A stretch of 64,000 nt of DNA from Phocoena phocoena. Its lineage: Eukaryota > Chordata > Mammalia > Artiodactyla > Phocoenidae. How positions within the stretch are numbered: the first letter of the stretch is position 1; the number at the start of each line of letters is the position of its first letter. The stretch covers positions 23,355,815-23,419,814 of the forward strand of contig NC_089238.1 of the NCBI RefSeq assembly GCF_963924675.1, written 5' to 3'. Below the pieces are notes generated by a model, which did no database searches, was not told the origin of the DNA, and saw only the letters and a list, made by a program, of their open reading frames with translations. Below, in pieces: positions 1-11,949 of the stretch. The translations under genes were made by a program, and so were the position numbers.

Positions 1-2787
1 AAAAAACTCCAAAAAACAAAAACAAACAAAAAAAACAAAGAATCATCTGGCCTAAAATGGCATTAAGTGCCAAGATTGAAAGTTTCTAAGGGTGGTGGGT
101 GTTGTCCATGGGTCTAGCTTTGCCATTCCCCTCTTAACTCTTTCCCTTCATGATACTTATCTATTCTCTTCCTTGAGTTTCAGTCCTACATTCCTAACCA
201 TTTCATTGATATGTCTCTTATCTAAAACAATTTTTTTTCCTGCCCCAAATTAGATCTTCCTTTGTCTTTTCTGTTACCCTTGCATTAACGGTCATTCTGT
301 CTTCTCATACCTATCCCTTCTTGTCTATTCCCAACATTCTACTCCTTTAATCATCCACCTCTTTCCCAGGATATAGATTCTACCTAAGTCATCCCCCCAC
401 CTCCAGATTTCCCATGCTAACCTATCTGATATGCAATAGCCAGACTAACTGCAATAATGAAAGCTCTATTTATCTCATGCTCAGTCATAAAACCTTTAGG
501 ACTTAAGCTTCTCAATAAATTTTTAAAAGATCAAATTACTTAGTTTAGGAGTCAAGACCTTTGCTGATCTTGTCTAAACCAATTGTTCTAATCTAACCTT
601 CCAGTATCTTTTCATATTCTGGCCCAAACCAGCCACTTTCTACTCTATGTCCTGTGTTTCCCATGCATGCCCTTGCCCTCTTCCTTCTTCTCACTTTCAA
701 CCACTAAAATCCTGCTCATCTGTACCAGCCATTTCAAATACACATCTTCCTTGAAGCCTTCCCGGATGATCCTGGGTGGTCCAAATGGAAGCAACTGCTC
801 TGTCTTTTAACTCCTTGCAGCATGAGGTTTGTACCTCTCATCATACCAGTCAGAGTTACCTACACTCACATCTTAGCCCTCCTCCTCGTCTTCTGTCGAC
901 TTCTGATCTCCCAGAGCACCTACCATGGGGCTGTGCCCAAACTACCTAAAAAGATTTGCTGCAGCGCATATTCTTCTATTAGCTAATATGGTTTTATAGG
1001 GTTTGAGGGTTTTTTTTTTGTCAATTAGTGTGTTACTGTGAATTGTTTGCCCAACTTCTAATTAAAAATGATCCTCCCATTTTACAAAACCTACACTTTA
1101 TCTGAACAAGTTAATTTTGAGTCTACATTCCCCTTACTTTGTACTAATGACTTTTATATTATTGTTAACGTGAGTACCTTATTGACCCAGCTGTTTTACC
1201 ACATGAAAAACCTTTAGTCTCTACTGTCAAATAGATAATTTATTTTCTTTAAAGAAAACAAGAAAGGTAAAAAAAGAGTCCAATCAAAATCGAGTCTCTT
1301 CATGAAGATTTTTCTCCTATTGAGTTGCTTCACTTTATGACCTTTAAATCAGCCTAGGTTGAGAGGAAATAATATACCCAAAAGTAGTCTGTAATTTTAT
1401 ATATATATATTATATTTATTTATAATGAGGCTTTTCTCCCCCTGATGGATACTAGTTTGTTAATCAAAATGATTGATTTTCTCATTTTCTAATACCTCAA
1501 GATTCACTTGAAGTATTGTTTTCAAGGCTACCTGAAAACGAGTATCCTCCACTAGTGGAAATTTTCATTTATGGTAATCATTAAAAATATAACTGTATTT
1601 CTATCATCAGAAAAACAAATACAACTATATTAAAAAATATTGTACATTAAACAAAGATAAATCTTTCTGGTTTAGATGTCTTTCTTTTTCCTTGCCTCAT
1701 AAAAAAAAGAAAAAAGGATCAAATTGCTTAGTTTGGAAGTAGTTAGTAGTATTTAAAAGCCCTAATCTTGTCTAAACAAAGCTCTTGCCCAATCCTAGTT
1801 TCCTTCCATGAAGAAATCTGAGTCATGACTCTTCTATAAGAGATGGCTGATAATGAGTCTTCTTCCATGAGCCTGCACTTTACATTTTTAAAAATCTGTT
1901 TATTTTTCACGAGTATTTTAACAAAAATCTACAAAATGCTATGGGTTTAATTTAGATTGAATAAAAGACAATCTGGAGTAAACAGCTGGGAAACCAAGTG
2001 ATCTCAAATTAAAATTTGGTGTGTAATGTGTGCCAGGTATTTTACACACATTGTTGCATTTAATCTTCACAGTCTATGAAGCTGACATGACACTCTTATA
2101 CCTGTTTTCCATATGAGGAAAGTGAGGTTTAATACTCGACCATTATTTGATGAATGTCACTCAGTTGGCCAATTTGGCTTGTCCTCAAATCCTGTCCTCC
2201 ATTATGTACCTATAATTCAACTTTAAAAATCTGGGTAGTCTATTCTTCATTAATTAGTATTTCATATAATCTACATCAAGCTAAAAATAAAGTAAAACCA
2301 TGACGTCAGTTTGGGAATATTCTACTTGCAATTAAAAAACTATATTGCCTCGTCAACTTGCCAGTAAATTTAGTATCTGTTGTTCTTATTTTTGTATATA
2401 CGCCTGAAGGCAAGTAGGAAAAATTAGTCTTTTAAAAGGGGTTTTCTTCATCAAACCATCATGCTGACAACTTAAGTGACAGGCATCTCTCTCAACAGCT
2501 GACAGCCTAGCAGGGGCCCTGTTAACATGCGCATTAGGGAAGACTGATTGGTTTAATTGGCAGGTCATGCCTAAAAACCTGCAGAGAAATTGATGCTGAA
2601 AGAATCATTTCCTTCAGCAATATTCAGCAGTTTGAATGCAGCAATGCAACCAAAAGCTCTTAAAGTTGTCCTATTTATGTTGAAACCAACCGACCAAGTG
2701 ATTACTTTCATTTTACTTTCTAAGACTGTGTGCTTTTTTTTACTGAAAGCCATCATTTAAAAATGCTTCAAAGAAAAGATTTCTTAC
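1..2787. other. ITFG1 intron, 5' part of window
   Basis: This is intron sequence downstream (in gene order) of the last ITFG1 exon in the window. I looked on the minus strand for the next expected coding segment, which in the human protein continues with the Asp-Gly-Asn-Phe-Ser region, and did not find it, so the next exon is probably below base 1. The stretch is AT-rich. It holds a short (TA)n run near 1397-1412, a probable MIR near 2010-2210 and a weak local repeat (529-580 against 1716-1780). Otherwise I see nothing in it. Confidence 0.6.
2010..2210 (-). repeat. MIR-like ancient SINE
   Basis: The order 'gtgccaggtattttacacaca', 'atttaatcttcaca', 'catatgaggaaagtgagg' and 'cactcagttggcc' follows the reverse complement of the MIR core and 3' region, heavily diverged. 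I assigned it by eye; a profile search would fix the subfamily. Confidence 0.5.
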
Positions 2788-2849
2788 CAAATTTTTCCAT
2801 ATCTCAAACTGGAAGGTACTAGAGGCAGACAATGTCGTGAGGAATAAAT
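2788..2849 (-). CDS. ITFG1: ITFG1 coding exon (fifth in window, 62 bp)
   Basis: This exon reads on the minus strand after a pyrimidine-rich acceptor (cctcctag, AG at 2851-2850) and ends at the donor 'gtaagaa' (GT at 2787-2786). Its first two bases complete an Asp codon begun by the exon at 44178-44272. It then encodes 20 codons, including LFLTTL and STFQFEIWKNL, and ends in phase 0. The match to the ITFG1 extracellular region DLFLTTL...STFQFEIWENL is clear. From memory, the human protein has one more residue and an N-glycosylation site (Asn-Ala-Thr) where this reads Ser-Ala-Ser-Ser; that comparison needs an alignment. The exon is too short to be found as an open reading frame. It is separated from the preceding exon by about 41.3 kb. 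Confidence 0.92.
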
Positions 2850-2963
2850 CTAGGAGGAAAATAAGAGAATTTTAAGTTCTGTTACTGATGTGTACATTTA
2901 AAAACAGGAAGAAGTACAATACATAAAAAGTTTTAATACAGTTGTACTTAAATGTATTTAAAA

Positions 2964-2988
2964 TTATATATATATCATATATATATAC
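2964..2988. repeat. (TA)n simple repeat
   Basis: A short imperfect TA tract, 'tatatatatatcatatatat', lies just upstream (in gene order) of exon 2788-2849. No function is inferred. Confidence 0.8.
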
Positions 2989-3100
2989 TTTTTTGTACAT
3001 CGAATGATGTTTATTGATAGTTTACATGATTCAGATCTAAGTGTCATCAATGGTGGGTAATGTGACCCTCTTACAAGATCAAGGATGAATGCTACTGTTG

Positions 3101-3227
3101 TTTTTTTTTTTTTGGCTGCACCATGTGGCATGTGGGATCTTAGTTCCCTGACCAGGGATTGAACCTGTGCCCCCCTGCAGTGAAACTGTAGAGTCTTAAT
3201 TAAACACTGGACCACCAGGGAAGTCCC
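3101..3227 (-). mobile_element. tRNA-derived SINE (older CHR type)
   Basis: It starts with a 13-base poly-T (the poly-A of the element in reverse), then 'ggctgcaccatgtggcatg', and ends with 'accaccagggaagtccct'. That is the reverse complement of the CHR head 'agggacttccctggtggt'. It is more diverged than the young copies elsewhere in the window. Confidence 0.85.
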
Positions 3228-4759
3228 TAAAATTACATTTTAACGAGAAGAAAGAAATCAAAGAAAAGAAAGCAGATGACCCTGTATTAGTACAATTAAG
3301 GAAAATGTATTTAAAGGAAGCATTTAGTATTAGTCCTTCAAAAGCATTTTTTATTTTTAAGAACAATTATGTGTACTACTTTTTTATCTTACACATTTTA
3401 ATTCTAAGGTAGGCTACATTTTTAAAAAAGATATTCTAATCATAATCACATTTTGCTTTCTCACCCTAAAAGCAACACTTACCTATATATCATAGGTTTC
3501 ATCATGATTTTAAATAACAGTATTACAGCATCCACAATCTTTGGCACTCATGTTAAGTGAACAATAAACTGTATTTCAAATTTTAATAGAATTGTCTTCA
3601 TATATTCCAACTAAAAAAGTTTTATTAAAAAGTGCAAGAATTTTAATAAAATTTTTTGAAAAACAGTAGGTTGACAGTCAAATCAAACAACCTATTAATC
3701 CAAAAGCCAGGTAATCTGCAAGTCTATTCTAGTAGCAGCATTTACTATGTTTGATAATGGCAATTTTACTTAATAAATAGAGAAGTTTTAAAATGATGAG
3801 TTGACTCATAGGAATATTAAAATGACATTACTATTTTGCGCTTTAAAAAGATGAACGTGGTATAAAGACCACAACTACCTTTAAGAAAAGTTTTTTTTTT
3901 AAATCCCATTAAATGTGTTTAGAAAACTATCATTGATATGTTAATGTTTTCTGTAAAGGCTTCATGTTAATTTAATGAAGCTAATTTATGTAATAATTAC
4001 AATAAGAAAGATTTTCATAGAATCCTAGGAAAACTAAGTAACCTGTTCACTTTTATTATTAGTTGAACTCAAAACTAAGTGGAACAACTGTCGATGTCAA
4101 TGTATCAAATATCTCTGCATTTATTTTCACCACACTAAAGATGGATATAGAAATGTAGTCTTTTACTAAGATAATTTCTTTAATCTGTCAAACATATACT
4201 CCCAATGAAGTGTTTATTTCCATACTCCTCTAGGAAAACTCCCAAACAATATCTGCGATTTATGTGATGATATACCTACAACCAATCTTCTCTCCTTCGC
4301 CCATGTATCCTTCACACTGCCATCAGCATGATTAAAAAACAAAAGTGCAAATTTGATCTCATTTCTTCTCTTCCAGGATATAGGAATAATCTCATCATCT
4401 GTCAGGTGAAAACCTACCTACCTACATTTCCAGGCTCATTTTTTGCCACTGCCATGATGTTTGTTGATTCTATTTTCACAGCTTCATTGGCTATTTATTA
4501 AGACTTTGAAAAACAGTCAAGTGACATGAGGGATTGTAAGTACCTTATAAAACAGATTTTAAAAAAATTTCATTTCATCATTCAATTATATAAAGAGGTT
4601 ATAGAAAAATAAATAATTCATTATGCGGAGAAAGAAAATTAGAGACAATTAATTATTAAAAATTCAATATGAAGAATCATGCCTCAGACTTTGAATGAAA
4701 TGAGAATGAAACAACAGCTAGAAAAAAATTTTAGTCAACAAAGCGATAAAGTTCTTACC
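3228..4759. other. Intron, nothing recognised
   Basis: AT-rich sequence without open reading frames of note or recognisable repeat signatures. I see no exon-like segment with flanking splice sites that matches ITFG1. Confidence 0.5.
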
Positions 4760-5072
4760 CTCCCACATGCCACGGGGCAACTGGGCCCATGTGCTGCAAC
4801 TATTGAGCATGTGAGCCACAACTAGAGAGCCCGTGAGCCACAACTACAGAGCCTGTGTGCTCTGGAGCCAGCATGTCACAACTACAGAGCCCGCTCACTC
4901 TGGAGCCCGTGCGTCGCAACTAGAGAGCCCACGTGCTGCAACTACTGAGCCCCTGCACCACAACTAGAGACAGAAGCCCATGTGCCACAACGAAGAGCCC
5001 ACGCATCACAACGAAAGATCCCACGTGCTGCAACTAAGACCCGACACAGCCAAAAACAAATAAATAAATATT
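4760..5072 (+). mobile_element. 5'-truncated long CHR-type SINE with internal repeats
   Basis: The copy starts at 'cccacatgcca' and lacks the tRNA head. It then repeats a roughly 20- to 30-base unit of the form 'cacaactagagagcccgtg' many times, and ends 'gacccgacacagccaaaaac' before 'aaataaataaat'. The same end is seen in the intact long copies at 33698 and 41085, which is why I assign it to the same group. Confidence 0.8.
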
Positions 5073-5109
5073 TTAAGAAAAGAGTAATTTACACAATAAA
5101 ACGAAAGGA

Positions 5110-5560
5110 AATGTACTCAATAAAACTAATGGATGCTGTGACATGCCACTGAGATCCCTCACAGAAATGAAGGGCTTATTCCCTCAGCTGCTGGAAATGC
5201 TGCTGGCAGACAGCCCTAAGAAACCAGCCCTTTGGAGGACAGTTTTGGCTGAAGAGTACTACCTTGCCAAAGATTGTGACCTTTTCTGTGCTAGCCTGCA
5301 TTCAATAACTAGTCAGTTCAGAGGAATAAAGACTAGACCCCCTCACCACAACTCAGGACAACTCTGCAGGGCCATTCCACATTCAGAGGTCCCAAGGTCA
5401 GCTGAGGCTTCTACTGACACTGAATCATAGTCCAACTTTTCCCTTCCACTCGTACTGACTAGAGCACTCCCTAAAACAAACTTCTTGTACACTCATCTCC
5501 ATCCCAGAATTTTCTTTGCAGGGAACCCAATCTACAACAGTTAATACCAAAAGTGATCTG
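5110..5560 (+). repeat. Possible old LTR or other retro-element remnant
   Basis: This stretch is less AT-rich than its flanks. It ends 'caaacttcttgtacac...gggaacccaatctac', which resembles the terminal part of several mammalian LTR families. A 95-codon reading frame (5143-5430) runs through it, but it has no recognisable domain and I do not call it a gene. Assignment is tentative. Confidence 0.3.
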
Positions 5561-8500
5561 AGAAAGCAGACACTAAGATTTTGGAGTTGGATCACCTATC
5601 ATGGTACTGGCAATAAAGATTCCTTCACTGGGGGTAAGCAGTGCACAGACAGCCACACTGTCTTTTACTGATGCTGTCTTGGGTAGTATTCTGGTGGAAG
5701 GGAATGTTCCACTGGGTGTGATACTCGAGGCTTTTTGAGAAATATTAGATAAACACTAACTATAAGGACAGCAGAGTTTGATGGCTATTGCTAAGCTCAA
5801 TTTAGGAAATAAAGGAAAGACACAAAGGTTGAGCATGATTAATGAGAAATTAAAAGCTAAATGTGAAAGCCAGAGGGCCTCTTCGAGAGCAAAACAAGAG
5901 GTTCTCACCTCCAGTAGCAGGAGGGCAAGGAAAGCTGACGACTAAGACCAGGACTTAATGGTAAGAGTAGAAGAGCTTCCAAAAAGGTTAAATTCTCAAC
6001 CTAAGCAGGTCTGCTATGTTAAGGTTAGAGCCCTAGATGGGAAAAAATGATATTTGACCCATGGGATAGGTAACCTGAAAATCATGAATCCCAAGATTCA
6101 CTTGAATGGATTTTCAGAGCCTGCAGGAGTGGACTGTTAAAGGTTGACATTCCCTCTTGTTTGAAGATGAAGGAGAAGTTTCCCCTAAAGGCTAGAGCTC
6201 TCTCTTATTGGAAGATGATGGAGAAGTTTCTAACTGCATTGGGCAACATTCTTCCCACTTCCTACAATCTGTCCCACCTTCTCTGCTGTCACTAGGCCAA
6301 AAAGTGGGGTTAAATTACAAGATAATCTAACCAGGAATGTGTGCACATTTGAGGGAGAAAGGGACTACAGCCTGAATTAAGTGCAGGACCTAGCTAACAT
6401 GTACTGGCATTCTGAGAGCACTTGATCAAGGTAGGGGTTAAGGGGTGGGGTAGGGAAGATGGGGTGCAAGATGAGGCACAATAAGGAGTTGGGGGTATGG
6501 TGATTACATTGGACCTCATCTACTCTAGAAGTGGCAGCAATTCATTTTATAAGAGTAGATACATATTCTGGATAGGTGTTTGCCCTTCTTGTTTTGAAAA
6601 CTAATTTAAAAATGCTAATAGAAACAATATGATGATAGCTGACATCACTGGTATTCAGTTGAAGAAATAATCCTTACCAAAAGATTGCATTATAAGTTAG
6701 TTGAAAAATTCAAGATATAAACCCCAAACTCAATTAAATCCTTGTTCATTAGATTCTTTTAACAAGTAAAATAGTGAAAATAGTCTATGTTCATGCAGTC
6801 TCTTCTCCTCAAAATATAGACACATAGTCAAGTAAGTGTGTACAAAAACTTTAAATGGTTTATGCTTCAATTATCTCCATTCATAGCGTGAAAGGATTAA
6901 ACTACTGCATTTTAATCCTTGCCAAGTGCAGCACAGCCTTCCTTTCAAATGAAGAACCCTTTCGTTAATGTTGGCATCAAAAGGAAGCCTTAGGAGTTTT
7001 AGAAACTTAAATTGGAAGTTGGACTATGTGAACTAAACCATGTTAGGAAAAATCAAAACAAAGGTTAATCATTAATAATGGACACCTAACATCCTTTTGA
7101 TATGGTATAAAGGAAGAGATTAAAAATTGTGATTTCTGGCACTGTATCCCCTTCAGTGTGACATCTCAACTTTTTAAGAAAAATATTCCAATGGAAATTT
7201 TTAAAAAGTAGTATTCGTAATGTCATTTATAGTTCCTGCATGAAGAAATTCTCCTTGGATACTGAGTCACTGTATTTCCAAAGGAGTTTACGGTTCATTT
7301 GGAAAAAACATAGCTAATAAAACATTTTTGGTATTTTCTAGAAGCATCAGACATTTTCACAAAGAATGGTTCAAAGCAGTATTCTGTACTGTTTCTATGC
7401 TTGAGCCAGGAGGATCTGCCAAGTTCATGTTTACATCTGTTCTGTAGTACTGTCCAGTCTTTCTTAGTCCCAGTTACACTAGCGAAAGGGCAGCATGAGA
7501 GTGTAGAATAAAATTATCTTTCATCTGTTTCCACTTGTTCATAAAACAGTACACCGAAGGCTATGTAACTGCTGAAATCATTAAGATAAACCAGCTAATG
7601 CCAACAACTCTTCCCTTTTGCGGCAGCAGTTTAACTGCATTCTGAAGCTCAGAGGTCATCAACTCAAACGCTGTAAGGCATGAGGCTCTAACTTAAAGAA
7701 GTTAAGAGGTCCTGGTACAACCAAGATGATCAAATAGTAAAAAGGCACAGGGCATACAAACTGACTAGAGATCTCAGGATGGGGGAGACAGTAGGAAGTA
7801 GGGGACTGAGAGGAACTAAAAAGAGTCCATCACCGACCAAAGAGGACGGCAACTAGTTAGCTCCAGCCAATTGTTGTTGCTACAGAAATATAATTTTTAA
7901 ATATGGAAAATCATATTTGAGAAATATTGAAATATAATTCAAAATATTTTAAGCAGCATGGGAAAAAATTAAAAACATCTCTGCAAAGTCAATTTGAGGT
8001 ACTAGATTAAAACCTGATAGATTATTGCTTTGGTTACATATTTGTTCACAGAGAACTAACCCTACTTCCTATATTCCCTATACCAAACACTGCCAGATAA
8101 TATTCTGTACTAATGCACTAATTTAGTAGATGGTGAGGAACCTGTTTGAATGGGTCCCCATTCACAAGATACTATTCTAAGGAAGAAGTCCAAATTTCTA
8201 AGAATCATTTTAAAATTTCAATTTTAAGTTCATAAACTTCTATCTAGACTTCCTTTCCCTTTCTTTCTCTTTCCTATCCTGAAACATTGGGGCCCAAATG
8301 AAGATTCTCTACGCTTAGCAGAGAGCTCTGACTAGACACTTAGACACAATACTCTGGAACACAGGTACACATTATTATAAGACTAAAGGCCCTTAACGCT
8401 GGGTAAACAATAAACTTACTCCCACCCTGCCTTCTCTTATCAGTCAAATCATCAGAAGTATTTTTGTTGTAAGAAAAAAAATAGGTTAGATTGATGGGAG

Positions 8501-8815
8501 CCTGTTAAGTGTCCTGAAATTGAATGTTTAAGGGGGTTATAATTTTCATTTGAGGAGTATTATTAACAAGTGAGAACTGAATATATTCTAATCACTACAT
8601 TTTTATTATAGGGAATTTATTTTCTATAACTTGGATGTTAGATTTTTAAGAGAAATGTAATCAAGGTAATTATGGTAAATTAGTGATCTTCAAAGACTTA
8701 TTAATATTTTGAATTCCGTAGTGTTAGATGAATCTCAGTTGAAGTCATTTATCTCCTCTACTCCTATGAGATCGGGGTCTTAAGGAATCTGGGGGAGTTT
8801 GCAATTATTTATTTG
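5561..8815. other. Intron, nothing firmly recognised
   Basis: About 3.2 kb with no open reading frames of interest, no young repeats and no ITFG1-like coding segment. The stretch 6040-6240 has two similar 'gaagatga(t/a)ggagaagtttc' motifs about 50 bases apart, probably part of an old repeat that I cannot name. Confidence 0.45.
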
Positions 8816-9045
8816 CTTTTTGTTTGTTTGTTTGTTTAGGCTGTGCCGGGTCTTAGTTGCAGCATGCAGAATCTTCACCATGGCATGTGGATGACTTCTT
8901 AGCTGTGGCATGTGGACTCAGCTGTGGCATGTGAACTCTAAGCTGTGGCATGCACGCAGGATCTAGTTCCCCGACCACAGATTGAACCCGGAACCCCTGC
9001 ATTGGGAGTGCAGAGTCTTACCCATTGGACCACCAGGGAAGTCCC
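8816..9045 (-). mobile_element. tRNA-derived SINE (older CHR type)
   Basis: It opens with a tail of 'tttg' repeats (the A-rich 3' end in reverse), then 'aggctgtgccgggtcttagt', followed by repeats of 'gctgtggcatgtggac', and ends 'accaccagggaagtcccc'. The orientation is therefore minus. The internal unit is repeated several times, as in the long copies. Confidence 0.85.
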
Positions 9046-10435
9046 CTGAGTCCGCAGTTTTAATTTTTCCAATCTTGTAATGTTTCTATGGGTTAACACA
9101 CATTAATTTAAAATTCCAATATGAGAACACACTTCATCTCCTAGAAGAATCCTCTATGTTCCAGAAAGTAAAGAATTCATTAGAGATTATAATACTTAAT
9201 GATGGAAAGAACTGGAGTACAGGAACTTGGCATTAATCATCACTAAGATTTTCAGATTTTCTATTAGCTCTCATTAAAGTTAATTTTCTTGAATGAAGGT
9301 TTTATAATACAAATTTTAGAACTGCATTTGGCCTGATGATTTTTCTTAGGGCAATGAAATCAGTCTTCATACATTTGGTTTATACAATAAGGCTACCTAC
9401 TTCCATTAGTCCCTTTCATTCCTGATCCTTCCTTATCAGGTCCACTCATTCAAAAACAAATGTTAGGTAAAGCTTATCTTATTAATGTAATATACACACT
9501 AAGTGTATATTACAAATTTATACAAACGTATAAAGATGTCATACTTGCTAATTATTTAGAAGCCACCTTCACGAGCACGACTATCCAAAACCAGTTCTTC
9601 AGGCAGGTGAAACATGGCATCTAGGATTTCTGAGTACCTATATTGATGTTAAAGGACCTTTCCACCAAATTTATTTTTTATGCATTTCTGTCTAATGAGT
9701 TGTTTGATTTTTAACAGAATTCTTAGTTTTCACTACATGATGGGCTCCTACTCAGGGGCTAGGGTTAGAGAAGAAACCTCAACTTTGCGCACAAAAAGAG
9801 TGGCTAGACATTTAAACCAAATTCAACCTAAAAATAATTTATTTAAGTGGCATGATTCAATCACTGTGATAAATGCTCTAAAATTTATGAGTAGAAGCTG
9901 TCGGTCTCTGATAATTGCTATGTCAGACTGAACTGCAAAACACAATACATATGGGTCAGCAGAGTTTAGCAGATTATTCCTCTTATAAATCCAAGAGAAG
10001 AAGAGTTAAACATACAAAATGAGTTATTTAAAATGATTCAAACTCAGTTACTCAAAAGCAAATCTCTGACAGTAGGCAGTTACGCCCCATCCTCTAGAAA
10101 CTCCTGATTTCTGTACTGTCTTCTATTCTTAACTTGTTTTTCTAAACACCAGAGAGGAACTTTCTGCAGACTAGAATAATAGTGGACTTAATGAGATAAT
10201 TTATCTATATTATTTCTGTGCATCATTTTTGGAACATACTAGAAGGGAATATTTTTGCTGAATCTAGAGCAGTGCAGTAATAAAATGCTTGATGTGTAAT
10301 AAATTCCAATAAATTGTTAAAAGTAAAGCAAAGCATTAACCTCCCTGGGCTTCATTTCCCTGCCTTTGAAATGGTGTGATAAGACTAAATGATCTTTAAG
10401 ATTTCTTTTGTATCTATCTACCTACTCATTCAACA
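9046..10435. other. Intron, nothing recognised except the local duplication
   Basis: AT-rich unique-looking sequence. Reading frame 9680-9931 (83 codons) has no recognisable domain and no splice context. Confidence 0.45.
9444..9512. repeat. Copy 1 of a local duplication, with hairpin
   Basis: The segment starting 'actcattcaaaaacaaatg' recurs at 11081. Its right half contains a perfect 10-base inverted repeat, 'taatatacac' (9488-9497) and 'gtgtatatta' (9503-9512), around the loop 'actaa'. Confidence 0.85.
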
Positions 10436-10648
10436 CTTTTTTTTTTTTTTTTTTTTGCGGTACACAGGCCTCTCACTGTTGTGGCCTCTCCCGTTGCGGA
10501 GCACAGGCTCAGGACGCGCAGGCTCAGCGGCCATGGCTCATGGGCCCAGCCGCTCCGTGGCATGTGGGATCTTCCCGGACCGGGGCACGAACCCGTGTCC
10601 CCTGCATCGGCAGGCGGACTCTCAACCACTGCGCCACCAGGGAAGCCC
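10436..10648 (-). mobile_element. Young CHR SINE
   Basis: The reverse-orientation copy runs from poly-T and 'gcggtacacaggcctctcac' to 'gccaccagggaagcccc'. It sits inside a probable L2-type remnant. 'cattcaaca' is found on both sides and is the likely target-site duplication. All reading frames reported across it on both strands are SINE translations. Confidence 0.95.
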
Positions 10649-10750
10649 CATTCAACATCTTTTAAGCATATCCTATGTGCTTGGCACTCAGTTAGGTATT
10701 GGTTAAACACAAATGAGGCATGCTCCTTGCCTTTGAGAACATCTGTCTCC
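10649..10750 (-). repeat. L2-type 3' end remnant
   Basis: 'catatcctatgtgcttggcac' through 'catgctccttgcctttgaga' resembles the reverse complement of an L2 3' end. It continues the element interrupted by the SINE at 10436-10648. Confidence 0.4.
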
Positions 10751-11080
10751 TTGGAGGAGACAGATCTGGAAAGAGCACATGGCAATGGCTCAGCTAGAAT
10801 TATGAACATATAAGATCGGGACTGAGTTAACAGAGGTACTGTTGGGGGGAATTTGGGGAGGGCTTCACTTAGAAGATAACATTTCTGCTGGTCACAAACT
10901 TAACAGGTAATTAGTTTTAGAAGCAATACATCAGTGAAATGCTAATGCTACCAACACATGTCATTTTACAGCATATAAGGCACTTTTTATAGGAATAAGT
11001 TAAAACCAAACAATCAGATCATTAAGAAACTTCAAGTTAAAGCAACTTGTTAAAATAATGAGACATACTCATGGCCTCTA

Positions 11081-11145
11081 ACTCATTCAAAAACAAATGT
11101 TAGGTAAAGCTTATTAATGTAATATACTAAGTACAATTACAAAAA
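11081..11145. repeat. Copy 2 of the local duplication
   Basis: It matches the segment at 9444 through 'actcattcaaaaacaaatg' and 'ttaggtaaagctta', then lacks a short 'tct(t)' block and the hairpin arm. It lies about 1.64 kb from the first copy, in direct orientation. Confidence 0.85.
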
Positions 11146-11949
11146 TTGCTCATATACCCATTCCAGCCATATGAAATCTGAAGTTAATGATAATTCTGAT
11201 AATTAAATAATTTTCTCAAGATTATGGAATTAAAGTAGTCTCTAAACTTCACATGTGAAATTAGAAATATACTTCTCTTAAAGCAGAAGTACAGTAAGTA
11301 CAGTATTGATTAAACATGAAAAGTGTATATGAAATGCATTAAAACTTCCTTTCAAATAGCTACATAAAATAATTTAAGAAATTTAATGTTAACTCCAAAA
11401 GTATATCTTTAACAATATGGAAAACACACAATTGTAATGCAAATAGTAAGCCTTATAGTTACTAATAAAACTCTAATTTTAAAACTGTCTTCTCTGTCTT
11501 TTGTAATGTAGTGTAGAATGCTATTTATAGGTCATGTTAAGAGTGCTCACTTCAATAAGAAGAGATTTAACCTTTCTTTTTTAATGTCAAAGGGCTTTAT
11601 GTAAGAATTGGAACTTAATCATTTAAAACTAAAAACCTAATTAAAACACTGTACCAAAAATAAGAAGGAATGGCTTGTTAAGCCAGATAGGAAAGTTCTA
11701 TTGATGCTTTGTAAATTTATCATATTTAATTTATACAATAATCTCTAACAGAGCAGAATAATCCCATGTTATAATAATCCCATATCCACTATAAACCTTC
11801 AACCTGAAACAGCCCCCCTCCCCAAAAGTATGAGCAACAAAATTCAATGCCATAGGTTTAAACAAAATCCACCATTTGGCATTATGATGGACTACTTTTA
11901 GGTTGGCAGAAGACCACCAAATGTGAAATTTCCATCTCTGCAATGGCAT
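11146..11949. other. Intron, nothing recognised
   Basis: AT-rich sequence between the local duplication and the old L1. I see no repeats or exons that I can support. Confidence 0.45.

Noticed and set aside
4760..5072. CRISPR-like array because of regularly repeated units
   Set aside because: The units are degenerate and adjacent, without unique spacers, and belong to a SINE in a mammalian genome.
5143..5430. 95-codon frame as a small gene
   Set aside because: No recognisable domain, no splice or promoter context; lies in what looks like an old repeat.
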